In this document: positions 1-13,334 of the stretch, one piece after another
Position numbering within the stretch: the first letter of the stretch is position 1
How the letters are laid out: each line of letters starts with the position of its first letter
Source of the DNA: Tetragonia tetragonoides
Lineage: Eukaryota > Streptophyta > Magnoliopsida > Caryophyllales > Aizoaceae
Length of the DNA: 64,000 bases
Assembly: GCA_038025085.1 (NCBI GenBank)
Contig: CM076139.1
Location: 22,027,307-22,091,306 of the forward strand
Reading direction: 5' to 3'
Translations under genes and position numbers: made by a program
The notes under the pieces: generated by a model
Databases searched by the model: none
What the model was told of the DNA's origin: nothing
What the model saw: the letters and a program-made list of their open reading frames with translations, nothing else

Positions 1-255
1 ATTCTCAAGCAACAACAGGTTAACTCCCCCTTCAAGAGTAGGTGGGTGGTGATTAGCTAGGTTTTTGAAAAGCAAGGCTTGGGGTTCCTTAGTTTTCTCT
101 TTCATTTCTCCTTTCTCCTCTATTTGACCCTTAATTGTTGTCCCAAAGAATTGACATAAGGTCTCTAGAGTTTCTAGTCGCCCTCCATTAGAGCTTTCCC
201 CATTAGTCGGGTTGGTGGTTCCAGTCACTACTACTTCTCCTTCTTGATTCGTCAT
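1..255 (-). CDS. Retrotransposon gag, N-terminal part (element H)
   Basis: An open frame of 85 codons starts at the ATG at 255-253 (MTNQEGEVVV) and runs off the left edge without a stop. Near its visible end is an HHPPTLEGG-like segment. It resembles the short conserved word found just before the structured core of plant Ty3/gypsy Gag proteins. Gag would form the virus-like particle. The acidic, polar N-terminus with few hydrophobics fits that family. The identification is by resemblance only. The zinc knuckle that would confirm it lies outside the window. Confidence 0.55.
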   Translation of the reverse strand, partial: MTNQEGEVVVTGTTNPTNGESSNGGRLETLETLCQFFGTTIKGQIEEKGEMKEKTKEPQALLFKNLANHHPPTLEGGVNLLLLEN

Positions 256-776
256 GACTATAATTTAGGAAATTTAGCACATTAGATTAAATCACATATT
301 CATATAGTTGACTTATATTTATTTAAATTTTGGAGGCATCTAAGTATAATTTTCGTTTTCGAAACAATAATCTATTATTAAGGTCATTTCGAACCTTAAT
401 CATGCGAAATTTGTTTCTAAGCACCCTAGTTAATAGCAGTTCATACGCATATCATAGCATATATATAACTAAAAAGTATCCAATTAAAACTAGTTAACAA
501 CTACAAATATTACACATAATTATCAATGGTTCAAATTACACCATTTCAAGCTACATTTTCTCCTTGTACCTTCTCTACACTTGCTGAAAATTTGGTTAGC
601 CGTAAACCAAAATACATCAAAGCTAACCATCATTATCATTGTGGCCAAAGTTCATCATGCCACAAAATATATACACAACCATGAAAAAGTGTTTGTTAGT
701 GCCCAAATTAAAATATCAACACTACTACCAAGTTTAATAACAAAGACTACCAAGCATGCCTCTACCAACCAAGTAC
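256..776. other. Leader between gag and the upstream reading frame of H
   Basis: AT-rich sequence of about 520 bases with no convincing reading frame on either strand. Short frames here overlap the ends of neighbouring ones and show no family resemblance. It is interpreted as part of the untranslated leader of element H. Confidence 0.4.
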
Positions 777-1373
777 CTACATATGACCATGCACAAACGC
801 CTCAATGGGGTCTCGGTTAAGAGTAGGAAAGTGGACCTCAACCTCATGCTCAACCTCCGCCGTAGCCGACACCCAAGGAGTAGGTGGGGGCATGGCCGAG
901 GACTCCCGTTGCGTTGGTAGTGGATGCATGGGAACATACTCGGGGATAGGAGGGATGTGAGGGAAGTAAACCGACTTTCCCCTACGATATTGGATCACGG
1001 TCTCGGGTATGAGTGTGACTCCCATAATAGCGGTATACCACCCGGAGTAGGCTTTGTTCAAGATACCCCTCATGTAGGTTAAATCCAAATACCATTTACC
1101 CTTGTTAGAATAATGAAAAGCATTAAACTTGTTATCAAACACAAGAATATTCATATAATTGAGACGAACGCTAAGCCATGGCTCGACGGAAGGAAGAGTC
1201 TTAAGAAGAACATAGACTCTCCACCCCTCAAACTTAACCGGCTCATCGGTGTATGGTGCGTAGGCGTTGCAAGCAACGGTGAAACGTGCCAATTAGTCCT
1301 CAATAGACTCATCGTCCTTCATTGCGAGCGTAACCGGATGCAAGGATACAAGGGATACGGTAGTAGGTGCCAT
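777..1373 (-). pseudogene. Leader reading frame of element H, unknown product, one in-frame stop
   Basis: From an ATG at 1373 the minus strand is open for about 199 codons except for one TAA near 1294-1292, after the segment DDESIED. Downstream of the stop the protein is ordinary in composition, with KFEGWRVYVLL, YSNKGKWYLDLTYM and a proline-rich tail. It reads in the same direction as gag and lies between the primer-like site and the gag start. Extra frames in that position are known in some large plant gypsy elements. I do not recognise the family. It could also be a piece of captured host DNA. Confidence 0.4.
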
Positions 1374-1556
1374 TTAGAATAAACTCAATATAGCACATAA
1401 TCTAAACGTTAGTTGCAAAAAATTTAAAAACACATGCAAACATGGAAAATGAACTTAAACTCTTCTAAATGCACATGCACCCTTTTTCTTAATCTACCCC
1501 ATTTTCATTTTTAGTCTTAAGTTCTAATTTCCATTTTTTTGTTCTGATACACTAAT
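1374..1556. other. Untranslated leader and LTR junction of H
   Basis: No reading frame or repeat is seen apart from the primer-like site at 1540-1551. Confidence 0.35.
1540..1551 (-). other. Possible primer-binding site of element H
   Basis: On the minus strand the word TGTATCAGAACA resembles the initiator-methionine tRNA primer site TGGTATCAGAGC, with one base missing and changes near the end. It lies five bases after a candidate LTR end, TTCA. The spacing is right, but the match is imperfect. Confidence 0.4.
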
Positions 1557-2681
1557 TGAAGGTTATCAACCCAAGATCTCAATTAACAAAACGTCATATC
1601 ATATCATAAATTCCAAGTCATTACCGCCGTATCCATTTTAAGACAAATGGATACAAGGCTATTAGGAAAATTACGAAAACAATCCAAATAAAATAATTAT
1701 TGTCTTAATTACATAACGACCTAACTTCACACCTAAGTAAGCTAATATTATTACGATTATGCCATCCCATACCATGCAACAAACGTCCATCAAATTGCTC
1801 CACAATTCTGAGCAACATTCACATGAAACAAATAAACATAAAATTAGCAAGAAGCTAAGCAATTTCACCCCATTATGTAAAAATAATAATAATAAAATAA
1901 TTTTGAGAAACTTACCCTTTTTACGTCCATAAGTCGTTTGTCAAATATAATATAGGTAACAAGTGATGTGTTTATAAATACAATAATAATCACGTTTCCT
2001 TCATTAATCATTCGAAAATCAATATGACAAAGTATCCTCTCTTAATATCAATAAATCACCAAATTAATTATAATAATCCACTCATAAATCCTCCTAAAGT
2101 TATGTTTGTCATTTTATGTTAGGTGGTAGGAAGAGATGCGTGATTAAAATCTTATCTACCTTAATCATAATTCACTTAATTTCTGATAAATATTCATAAG
2201 ACTTGGATTTATAATCCAACTTCTTAATCCTAATTTCTTGGACTCTTTAGTCCCATAATTCATACTAATGCTCGTGGCCGGGCATTATAGCCATTTTATT
2301 ACGGTGTGCACACTTAAACTCACATTCCCTTCAATCATTTCAAGGTTGCAAAGCTTGAATACTACCACAATTAGTTTTTCGTTAATGATCAAGCAATTTC
2401 ACACAATTTTTTTTTTTCACTTTGTTTGGGATCAAGTGATAACTTGATATACCCCATTCATTTAGCATCTTAAGTCCTTAAAATGTCCTCATAAGTCTAA
2501 TATTTCCATGTCCCCATACTTAGCGAAATTTCAGCCTTATATCATCCTTATACAAGTTGACTTGCGCATACTCTTAATATTTCTCACATACAACAATTTT
2601 TCCAAACTAACCATAAATCAAAGTATACACTTATATTCCTATAAATCATGATAACGCGCACCTCAATATATCATAATATCA

Positions 2682-2793
2682 ATTGTCAAATTATAAGTCT
2701 CACAAATGTCAAGTTTCAATCACACTTTCACGGCACACACACAAGAACATAATAGTCTCACAATAATTTTATCACTTAAACAACTAATTTTGT
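2682..2793 (+). repeat. Left copy of a 112-bp direct repeat flanking element G
   Basis: This stretch, starting attgtcaaattataag and ending ctaattttgt, recurs at 7017-7128 with few differences. It belongs to the LTR of H. The right copy follows directly after the CACTA terminus, while the left copy stands where the other terminus should be. Confidence 0.85.
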
Positions 2794-5199
2794 TACCCAC
2801 GCTTTTTTCCTTGATTTACGACGCCAAAAAGCGTCGAGAAAAAAAAATCTCGACGCTTCAAAAAGCGTCGAGAATTTCAGTGTCAAGATTTTCTCGACGC
2901 TTTTTTCCATCTAAAAAACATGAGCTGTCTCGACGCTTTTCCGCGTCGTGGCTGGTATTTCTCCGACGCTTTCTGTCGTCTAAAGTGAAATACCCCCGCC
3001 AACCATAATTTGCTTTTGCGCCAAGTTCTCGAGGATTTCTAGTGTCGTTTACACATTTTTCAAGTGTATTATTTATTTTCTTTATAACTTCTATATGAGA
3101 GTTGTCATTGTTATTTACATGTATTATAAACTCAGAAATAGAGCATAAAAGCTACATATAATATATATAACAGAAGATGTGGCAAAGCACATAGTGAAAC
3201 TTGATATTACATATCAAATTTATATACAATTCAATATTTCCTTCAAAATTCCAAATTTACAAGAACAAAGGCAACCAGCCCCCCGGAATCAATTTATTCG
3301 TCGAAATATAGAACTTTAACTCTAATTGATAACTGATGAGCTAAAAAAAAAAATACAATTGATGACTAAGTTGCATCTGAGGAGACATTTGTATATGTTG
3401 TACCCTTGCTTGTTATTGTGACAGTTGAATGGTGTTCAAGTACCTTCATATACAAAAACAAATCACAATCAGTTTCTAGTCACTAATCAATCTAAAAAGA
3501 ACCATGCAAAGGTAAACTCAGATAAGTGAACTACTATACCCCCGAAAAAAATGAAATACATAATCAAGTACTTGTACAAACCACACAGCACACAATGGAT
3601 CAAAAGATTACTAGCTAAAGCAAACAGGTAACTTGACCCTTGGTACACAAAGCATCAAATGTGCCTTGATTTTCAGCTTTTCATCAATTATAGAAGATTC
3701 ATTACATGAATTGTTTTGAACAAAGGCAGTCCATCTACCTCATTTGCTCGCTCTTACTAGTTGTGTCAATGAAATCAGGGAAAAAAAGAAAAAGCCAGAC
3801 AATACCTGAAATGGACAATGGTTGCTACCTTAACAAGTCTGCTATTGAACTGAAAATGTTTATGTCCATCCTGTCTTACCAGATTACAAAAAGTACAAGG
3901 CTTTTTCAGTAGCAAATAACAATTTAAAAAGAACATCAAAAGGTATTCCAAAACACAAATGACAAAATACACATCTAAACATTTGATAGTTGCGTGAATA
4001 TTGCAACAGCCAACAGCTAACATCATAAGCTATAGAATCAAGGGCAATAAGTGCTTTGTATAGAGGGCACCAATGTTTGATCTCAATACTACAATAACTA
4101 CACTTAAGGGTATGAACACCAAAGTTTGATCTCAGCACTGCAATAAGTACACTTCAGCAAAACAATATGTCAAATTTTGCGTCAAAGAACTCACTCATAG
4201 CAAGAAAAATGAGAGCAAATAACTGAAATAAGGGCAGAAGTTCAAACATAATTTCAGACTGAGGGCAACTTACCACAAACACAAATTGAGTAGCAGCTCA
4301 ACAATGCAAAAACCCAATATACTTAACAGATTCGGTATCAGTACCAATAGCTCACAACAGCAAACCCAGAAAATAATGTGAGAAGAAGAGAGTCCAAAGA
4401 CCAAATCAAACAGGACATGCTACAACCCAAACTTGCAACTGACGGTGTATGAATGCTTTCAGTGGTCCGTTAACATCCCTAGTATAAGAAGGAACAACTT
4501 GTTAAAACCTGGAGTGTATTTCGGCTATATTCTACTAAAGTAAAATGAGGGAATGCTTTTGGTGGTCCGTAACTAGGTGACTGCTACTTATTCATGGTTA
4601 AAGTTTAGCTCTGAGTTCAACCTTACACAAATACATATATGTCTCGTCTGAGTGTTCTAGGTTTAGTTCAGCATTTAAACATTTGACATCATGCAAACAG
4701 ATCACTAAATTGATCAGAGCACAATCTTCAAATCTGTCAATCAGAGGAGAACAAGATTGAACTAGCAGCTGCAAAAAACAGTTTGTGCACTTCAAAATTG
4801 TCCTAAGGATTTAGGTTGAACAATACTATTATTTGGGGAATTCTACTATGTATTTGGCTTTTAAACGAGATCTAATTTTCAGAGTAGTAAATTCAACTAG
4901 TATCTGAATCATAAATACTTACACATCATATTAAAACTCTAGTTCGTGCTGAGGTCATTCACCCAAAACAAAAAACAACTCATATATGAAAGATACAAAT
5001 CTGTCCATTATGCTTCAAAGTCCAAACCTTATGAATCAATTTCCATGCGTGTTAATTTATTAAATGAAAATCCAAGCTTTTTTATTACAATTTACTTTAA
5101 ATAAAAATAAAAATCACTAGGCGATGATAATTATGATAAGCTTCAGAAATTTGAAATCACAATCAAACCACTAACCCTTGACCCAGATGATGAACCTAG

Positions 5200-6066
<867 letters not shown>

Positions 6067-7016
6067 TGACAACATAAATAATTCACCCAATTCCGACTTT
6101 TGAATAGAAAGGGAAAATCTTTCATTGCCACCAACCCCAAACACAAACAGAAAAAGTAAAACTAAATTCAAAGCAATAAGAATTAATTTGAGAGAGAATG
6201 TAAAATCAGACCTCCCATATCAACATCACTGAGGATTTCTTCCTTAAACTTGATACCAATTACAGATATCTCTTCACATACAAGTACCTGTATCGTAAAA
6301 TTCAATTCAATTTGAGTAACCACTTAAATAAATTGGATCTTCATTTCAATCACTTCAACAATTTCCACAATAAATCCTTTTATCACACACTCTATATAGT
6401 AATTTACAGAACTCAGAAATAAAATCAATCGGCAATTAGGGTTAGTTCCCAAACATCAATCTATGCAAGTATCAAAACCCTCGATGAAATTAAAGAAAAG
6501 TAGAGTGAATAGGTCGAGATTATCGAGATCAATGAAAATACAGACCTTAATTCAAGCTTACTGAGTTCATTGAGGGTCGATGAGGAGATTGCTACTGAGA
6601 TCCATTGAGTGATGGCATTGGTCTTCTTTCTGCCTTTTTCTACTCAGGAAACATGCACAATTTCAATCGTTGATGGGTGAAGAAAGATTGTTGCAGTTCT
6701 TGACCCCTATTCCATTCGCAGAGAAGATGGAGAGGGAGAAGAGAAACGGAAACGGAGATAGAGGGAGAACGTGTTTTCTAGGTTTTGATTTTATTTTGTT
6801 TTGTTTTTTCTTTTTTGCAGGTTTAGTACTCTCACGGGTTTTAACTGGGCCGCGTGGTGGATATAATACTGGGTCGCATGAGAATCTTGATTTCTCGATG
6901 CTTTTTCCTGTCAAGAACACTTGTAGACACAAAAAAGCCTCGTGAATTGACGCGCATATGCATTTCATGCACGACGATATGCAAAGCGTCGAGAAGCAGC
7001 GCGTTTTCTAGTAGTG

Positions 7017-7128
7017 ATTGTCAAATTATAAGTCTCACAAATGTCAAGTTTCCATCACACTTTCACGGCACACACACAAGAACAAAAATATCTCACAATA
7101 ATCTTATCACTTAAACAACTAATTTTGT
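7017..7128 (+). repeat. Right copy of the 112-bp direct repeat
   Basis: It follows directly after the TAGTAGTG terminus of element G and continues into LTR sequence of element H at 7129. Its first three bases, att, match the three bases at 2682-2684, as expected for a CACTA 3-bp target duplication. Confidence 0.85.
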
Positions 7129-8266
7129 CATAAATCTCCAAAATACTCACAATCATTCTCAAACATCATTCGAATAACATGCAAGGCCAAAACATTATGA
7201 AAGTCCATTTATTTCCATATTTTTCATAATCACCAAATCGTTTTTATATAAGTTTATAAAGGGATTAATGGACATGAAAATTACCTTGACTTGAGCAAAA
7301 GACTGAACAACAACTCCTCCTCTTGATTTGACAATCACCTTGAGCCTAGAATTTTATTTTCCTCTATTTAGTCCAAAATTAATATGCAAGAGCTTAAAAT
7401 TCAAGATCCTTGATTAATTTCTTGTCAATTTCGAAACTTAGGGTTTTTACTTCTTTTATTTTCTTGTCCGACATTTTCATTTTTGGAAATGGTTTTGTGG
7501 TCCATTTTAGATCAAGTTACCAATTTGGGATTTTCACTTGATTTAACTTGGTTTTTCCAATTTTGGTAAAAAATGTCCAAATTCGACATGGAACGACGTT
7601 AGGATCCATAGTGTACTTAGATGAACATGATCATGTTTATTTTAGGAAATTTTTGAAAGGTTATGAGTAGAAAATGAAGATCAAGGTTTAGGTGTAACAT
7701 TTTTCATGATCAAAAGTTAGAATCGAAAAAGGGTATTGCTTAATCCGAACTTGATCTCGGTTTAGGAAGGAAATAAGTTGATTTCTCAACTTGATTTTGA
7801 GTAGAGATAAACAAAGAAAAGATTTGTGTAAGTATTTATCTTTACGATCTAAAATTTAATTAACAAAGTACAAGATTTTTGGTTGAGTTTTCTTACCCTT
7901 TTTCTTCTCTTTTCTCTTTCGGTTTTCCCCTTCTTTTCTTCACTTTCTCTCGATAAAAATATGATTTGATGTTAAGATAATGTGGAATAAATTTTGGGAG
8001 ATTTGATTTTGGAAGAATAAATTTTTGTTTGTTGTGTTGCCTTGGGGTTTCGGGTAGTAGGGTGTAGGGTGTAAGAGGATTTAACTTGCTCAATTAAACT
8101 TGGGGTTGGGAAGAGAAAAGTAAGGAGGCTAATGATGGTTATGGGTATGGTGCCTCTAATTTTTATTGGGTGAGAATTTGGGTGATTTAACCCATCAAAG
8201 TTCTGATTTTTCCTTCTTTATTTTTCTCCTTCTTTTTGCTTGTTTTGTACACGGTTTCCCCCTCCC

Positions 8267-8274
8267 CTTTTATA
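8267..8274 (-). promoter_or_regulatory. Possible TATA box of the H LTR
   Basis: TATAAAAG on the minus strand is followed by a purine-rich run. It lies about 600 bases inside the LTR from its TG start, a plausible U3/R boundary. No transcript evidence is available. Confidence 0.35.
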
Positions 8275-8878
8275 AGCTAATTGCTGAATTTTTAAGTGCT
8301 CAAGCTACGCCCCATCACATGCTAAAACCATTCATGTACATGCAATACCATGGTTTCGGCACATTTTTAATTCTTTCATGGCAAAATTGAGCTATGACTC
8401 ACCATATCATACCCCATACAAAATTCTGAAAATCTTCTAAATTGGGTAGTGCCACCTAAGTGAATACTTGTTCACTTTAGGAAAGTCTTTAATAAACATT
8501 AGACATAAAATATTAACACATGTCCAAGTCAATGAATAGGAATTACTTGGCAAGGTCATTTTCTAATCCTAATTGCATGCATTCAGTTATTTAGAAGCTT
8601 AGCAAAATAATTTAGGTAGTTTAGTTTGTTTAATCACGCATTAGATAATTAAACGTGATTTTTAGAAATTAAAACAAGCAATTAACGAAACCGTAATGAC
8701 TTCGTGTTAATTAGTCGTAATCACGAAAAATCATAAAGTTTGTCAAGTTAACACGAAAATTTAAGAAATTAAAATTTTCGAGTTTAATTAAGGTGCTAAG
8801 TTAGTTTAATTATGCTTTATTAAGTTAAGCGCAAATATTATCGCTTAATTGAGTAATTAAGATTTTCGGGTTATTACA

Positions 8879-9047
8879 AAACTGCTTGATCAACGACCCA
8901 GTTTTGGGGTCACAATGGATCAAGATATTTATTATAGGCTTTGCTGACATATTAAATCTTTAATGGGTCTAATGCCTACAAGCCCATCCAAAAAAAGAAC
9001 TGTCGGATTTGGTGGCCATGAAAAACATATAAAAATAAACTAGTGGT
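8879..9047 (+). repeat. Host flank of LINE L2, first copy of a tandem duplication
   Basis: Bases about 9003-9047 (cggatttggtgg to agtggta) match about 10830-10866. The matching copy continues past the LINE at 10397. The remaining bases show no gene. Confidence 0.65.
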
Positions 9048-10396
9048 AGCTTCTGGAAGGATAACTGGACTGGGTTGGGGGCTCCTAGAATCCTGATTGA
9101 GGGACCCTTGAATAAAGGGGAGAGCCTTATGACCATTGACCAGTGTCAGTCTGAGTTTGGGTGGCGTGTCAGTAAAATCTCATTTGATTTGCCTTGGGAA
9201 CTTGTGCAGAGTGTTATAATGCCTGTTAGTCTTGACCCCCATATTAATGATATCCCTACCTTAAGGTTAAGTCTGATAAGATAATCACCTATGCTGATCA
9301 TAATGCTATTCATGTTGATGATGATGATTTTAACTAGGTGTGAGATACTGACTGTTATCCAAAGATGCATCATTTTTTATGGGTAGTTAGTCAGGATAGG
9401 CTCCCACATAATTTCACCCTTTTTAAAAGGACTTTACTACTTCTGATTCTTGTGGTTTTTGCCCTACTATGACTGAAAACTCATTACATATTCTTAGGGG
9501 TTGTGTGATGGCCAAGGAAGCCTAGAGACATCATTCTGTCTTTGACATCTTCTTCACTAAACCCCTTCTCCCTTGGCTAAAAAAGAAACCTTCATGACAA
9601 CACCATCAGACCAAATGGATTACCATGGAAATACCTTTTTACCTTCACAGTGTGGAAAGTTTGGAAGAAGAGGAACCTAGCAATTATTGAAGGGAACATT
9701 CAGCCTTTTGATCCTTGGGTTAAGAGAGTGAAGTTTGCTGCTTGGGAGTTTTACACGTCAAGGGACTGAGGAAAGGGGAAATCAGCCAAACTGAATCCTC
9801 CTTCCCTTGTCAGATGGGAGAGACCAAGTAAAGGATGAAAGAAAATTAACTGTGATGCATCTTTTGATCCCCTTACTAAGTCTGCAAGTATTGCTGTTGT
9901 CGTAAGAGATTATGCGGGTTATGGAGAAGATGGAGGCTTTTCCAGTCATACAGCAACTCAAGATGAAAGGATGGATGAACTTATTAGCATTAATCAAGCA
10001 CTGACCACTTGTCTTTTACAGCAATGGAGCCATGTTATCATTGCTTCTGACTGTTTATTCCTAGTGGAAAAGATTAGTGGCGCTAATGATGAAATAGATC
10101 ACCTTTCTGGTCTTCTTTCCCATTGCAAGCATCTTATGAGCATGATTTAGAGAGTGAAGGTCATCTTTGAACCACGTGAAGCCAAATAAGCAGCGAACGT
10201 ACTAGCAAGAAAGAAGAGGAAAATTGGACTGTTTTTACCATTTCCCTCATCATGTTTAATTAAACCTCTTCAATTTGACTTGTTGCATTGTAATATTAGA
10301 GCCCCTAGCCCTCTAACACTGGACCCTGAACTTCTCTAACTTAACTTTTATTAATTAGATGTAGACTTCCTTCCAAAAAAAAGAAAAGAAAAAAGA
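9048..10396 (+). mobile_element. LINE (L1 type) L2, 5'-truncated and decayed
   Basis: The left end enters directly into the tail of a LINE ORF2 (W-D-N-W-x-G-L-G-A-P-R word). A zinc-binding region follows, then an RNase H-like domain (9842-10213) and an A-rich tail (10373-10396). Several stops and frameshifts break the frame. The insertion is defined by a paralogous empty site near 10866, where the flanking words join without the LINE. Truncation at the 5' end and an A-rich 3' end are the normal outcome of target-primed reverse transcription. Confidence 0.8.
9842..10213 (+). pseudogene. LINE RNase H-like domain (RVT_3 type), broken
   Basis: The frame begins KINCDASFD, the usual first strand of plant LINE and RVT_3 RNase H domains with its first catalytic aspartate. 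It continues through AVVVRDYAGYG, a conserved glutamate region (DERMDELISINQAL) and IASDCLFLVEKI with the next aspartate. In-frame stops follow near 10149 and 10187. In an active LINE this domain would degrade the RNA strand during cDNA synthesis. Confidence 0.75.
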
Positions 10397-11229
10397 GTCA
10401 GATTAATGGATGAGCATCTGTACAAGCCCAAAACAATAAACACTAATATAAAATTTTGCAAGTTGAGGGAATACATGTGCTAATACTAGTTGTTGATTAT
10501 AATACTATTGTTAATAATGTTGACTTAACTTAAATAGATAGTCGATACTAGTTGTTGAACAAGAATTTATTATTCGTAAGATAATTTTGCGGAGAATGCT
10601 TCATATACCCGTCGGGTAGACCACTTCGGATAATGTGGATAAAGAAAATAAGCTTGTTTCTTGGAACTCAAACAAATTATTTTCAACTTCAAAAATGAAG
10701 TATCAAAACATACCCAATCAGTAAATTACACATTATTCGGATAGAATACTCGATGGATAAACAAATATTTCTCCAGACAATTTTATCAGAGATGTATGTG
10801 CTAGTTATATCAGTCATTCGGGCCGGATTTAATGGCAATGGAAAACATAAAAATACAGAAGTGGTAATGTCTGATTAATGGATGAGCATCTATACATTGC
10901 CAAAACAGTAAGCACACTAAAAGAAAATTAGCAAGTTGAAGAATAAACAATATTTTGAGAACGTATTCTACAATCATCTTTTTTTTAGGGGGGTTCTATT
11001 ATTATCTAAATAATGTTGACTTAGCTTAAATAGATAGTTAATACAAGTTGTTGATCAAGATTTTCTTTTTTAAGGGGTTATTGATTAAGATTTTAGAAGT
11101 ACATATTCAAATAATATATTTGCATCATATTAGAGATGTGTCGGTTATATCCACTCGCATATATCTATAAAAACTGCCTTTATATAGCTGAAGTTACTGA
11201 AGTCAACGATTCGATCACAATTACGAACT
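10397..11229 (+). other. Host intergenic DNA with tandem duplicate, promoter end
   Basis: Bases 10397-10570 and about 10825-11075 are diverged copies of one segment sharing gattaatggatgagcatct and tagatagt words. The last 70 bases contain TATA words and read as the core promoter of the peptide gene that resumes at 13957. No other reading frame is seen. Confidence 0.55.
11166..11173 (+). promoter_or_regulatory. TATA box, original promoter of the peptide gene
   Basis: TATAAAAA lies 64 bases before the insertion of element K. If K is ignored it would be about 110 bases upstream of the ATG at 14002, a normal distance in plants. A second TATATA-like word lies at 11181-11187. Confidence 0.5.
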
Positions 11230-11851
11230 TGTTGGAATATGGAGTCTAATATAAGTGAGTATAGTCACAATTACAAAGAAATGAAGAAAAGAAGCAAAGA
11301 ACCACAAAAAAAATAGTTGTATGGTCGGGCGTCCATTGAGCTTCAAATGTGCCTGGTCGGGCAGCCAAGTTTTTGGCTACTGGAAGGTGTGCATGACCCG
11401 GCACAGTTTTGCTGTTTAGGGTGCACGACCGGGCGCCCCAAGGCCGAGTGCGGAAGTTGTTTCCTTCGGGATATTTGTTCTTTGCTTTATTTTCTTATTA
11501 TCATGTAATATCTTTTAGCATATTTACCTATATTTAAGTGTATTCCTAAGGTAGTTTAGGAATAGTATAATTCTTATGGTAGGTAGCATATATTTCTTGG
11601 GGAATAAGATTAGGGGTTTTCCTAACCCTAGTGGGAGTTGGGGTTAGGATGGAGTGCTCTATAAATACCCGGTTAGATGTTCATTGTAATCATCCCCCAT
11701 CCTCTTGAGTTAATAAGAGAATTCCTAGTACGACCGTGGACGTAGGTTGTTCTTGCCGAACCACGTTAAATTGTTGGTGTCCTTGTTCTTCATTAATTCC
11801 TTTGCCTTATTATTATTGTGTGAGTGACTAGATTTTGCATTTTCCCCAACA
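11230..11851 (+). repeat. 5' LTR of element K
   Basis: It begins TGTTGGAATATGGAG and ends TTTTCCCCAACA. It matches the 3' LTR over nearly all its length except for a block near 11255-11280. TATAAATA lies at 11660-11667. A GC-rich stretch with repeated ggtcgggc words lies at about 11320-11450. The LTRs are clearly diverged, so the insertion is not recent. Confidence 0.9.
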
Positions 11852-11853
11852 AG

Positions 11854-11865
11854 TGGTATCATAGC
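11854..11865 (+). other. Primer-binding site of K (initiator-Met tRNA)
   Basis: tggtatcatagc begins three bases after the LTR end. It has one mismatch to the canonical tggtatcagagc complementary to plant initiator methionine tRNA. Confidence 0.85.
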
Positions 11866-11901
11866 GAGGTTAGTTAGGGAGAGCCACAAAAAATCACAAT
11901 A

Positions 11902-13032
11902 ATGGAGGGAAGCAAGATTGTTATTGAGAAATTCAATGCAGACGATTTTGCGTTTTGGACGATGGAAATTACTGACTTTTTGTATCAAAAGGAATTGTAT
12001 CTGCTATTGGAGGGTAAGAAGCCGGACTCCATGAGTGATGCAGATTGGAAGAAACTGGACAGACAAGCGCTAGGTGTTGTGAGGCTAACGCTAGCTCGTA
12101 ACGTCGCGTTCAACGTGATACGAGCAAAGACAACTGTGGAATTGATGAAAGCCCTGGAAAACATGTACGAGAAACCATCGGCAGCAAACAAGGTATTTCT
12201 TATGAGAAAGTGATTTGATTTAGATATGGATGCTAGTACTACCACTATAGCGGACCATATTAATGAATTTAATGGGGTCATGAGGCAACTTAACTCGGTA
12301 GAGATTAAATTTGATGATGAAATTAATGCCTTGCTTTTACTATCTTCATTGCCCAAAAGTTGGGACACTACTGTAACCGCTGTAAGCACATCTAAGGGGA
12401 AGGAGAAACTTGTATTCGATAAGGTTAGAGATTTAATTCTTGGTGAAAGTGTTCGTCGAAAAAAAACAGATGGGTCTTCTGGAATTGATAGTGCTTTGAT
12501 TGTGAGTAGTGATAAAGGTAGGGGAAAAGGAAGAGGTGGTCATGAAGGACAATCGAATAGTCGAGGGAAGAGTGGGTCTACATGCTGGGGTTGTGGTGAG
12601 GTGGGTCATGTCAAGCGGGATTGTCCTTATCCTAAGAATCGACGACAGCATGAAGAGAATGGATCCGCGGCAAAAGCGGATGGAGATTGTGAGGAAGGCG
12701 ATATTTGGGCCCTAAGTATAGACCCTCCTGCGGAGTCTTGGGATATAGATTCAGGAGCATCATTCCATGCATCTCCATCAAAGGCAAATTTCCGAAACTT
12801 TGTTAGAGGGAAATTTGGTCGTGCTCACTTGGTTAATGGTAAGCGTGTGAACATGATGGGGAAGGGAGACATGGAGGTTCGTACCCCGACTGGGGGTATG
12901 TTGGAGTTGCATGATGTCAAGTATATCCCGTGTTTAAAAGGAAGTGTGATTTCGGTGAAGCAACTCGACAAGGTCGGTTACTATGTAGTGTTTAGGGGCG
13001 GTTCTTGGAGTGTTGTCAAAGGGGCTAGGTAG
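11902..13032 (+). pseudogene. gag: Copia-type Gag with CCHC zinc knuckle and protease start, one nonsense codon
   Basis: The frame starts at 11902 (MEGSKIVIEKF) with the word FNADDFAFWTMEI and the helical region typical of copia Gag (UBN2 family). A TGA at 12211-12213 interrupts it, and the same frame then continues to 13032. Around 12580 is the knuckle CWGCGEVGHVKRDC, with all four CCHC ligands. The segment WDIDSGASFHAS near 12740 is the start of a copia aspartic protease with its D-S-G triad. The frame ends shortly after, and no integrase follows. The upstream part could make a truncated Gag; readthrough would be required for the zinc knuckle. Confidence 0.85.
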
Positions 13033-13334
13033 TAGCTCAAGGGACACTGGGGAGAACATTATACACCACTGCAGGGCGTGGAAACACTATGAATAAAGCC
13101 GTTGACGGGATGGTGAAAAATCCTTTAGCGTGCAAGGTGAGAAATACACATGGTGGAGTGTGTGGCACATAAGGTACATTGTGTGGTGGATCAAGGAAGG
13201 TATGAAAAGTGAAGGGTTCTTCGTGTGGGTGGGAGCCTATGAAGGACACTAAGGACTAGGTAAATTGAATGAACATCAAGGCGAGTCAAGTTGACGGTCT
13301 CTTGGTTCGCGGCCTTAGTCTCCAGGTGGGAGAT
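13033..13334 (+). other. Non-coding tail of K with polypurine tract
   Basis: No extended frame is left after the Gag stop. The last ten bases before the 3' LTR (ggtgggagat, 13325-13334) are a purine run that fits the plus-strand primer. Confidence 0.65.

Noticed and set aside
1671..1868. Hydrophobic 65-codon frame that looks like a membrane protein
   Set aside because: It lies inside the AT-rich LTR of H, has no homologous look, and hydrophobic composition follows from base bias.
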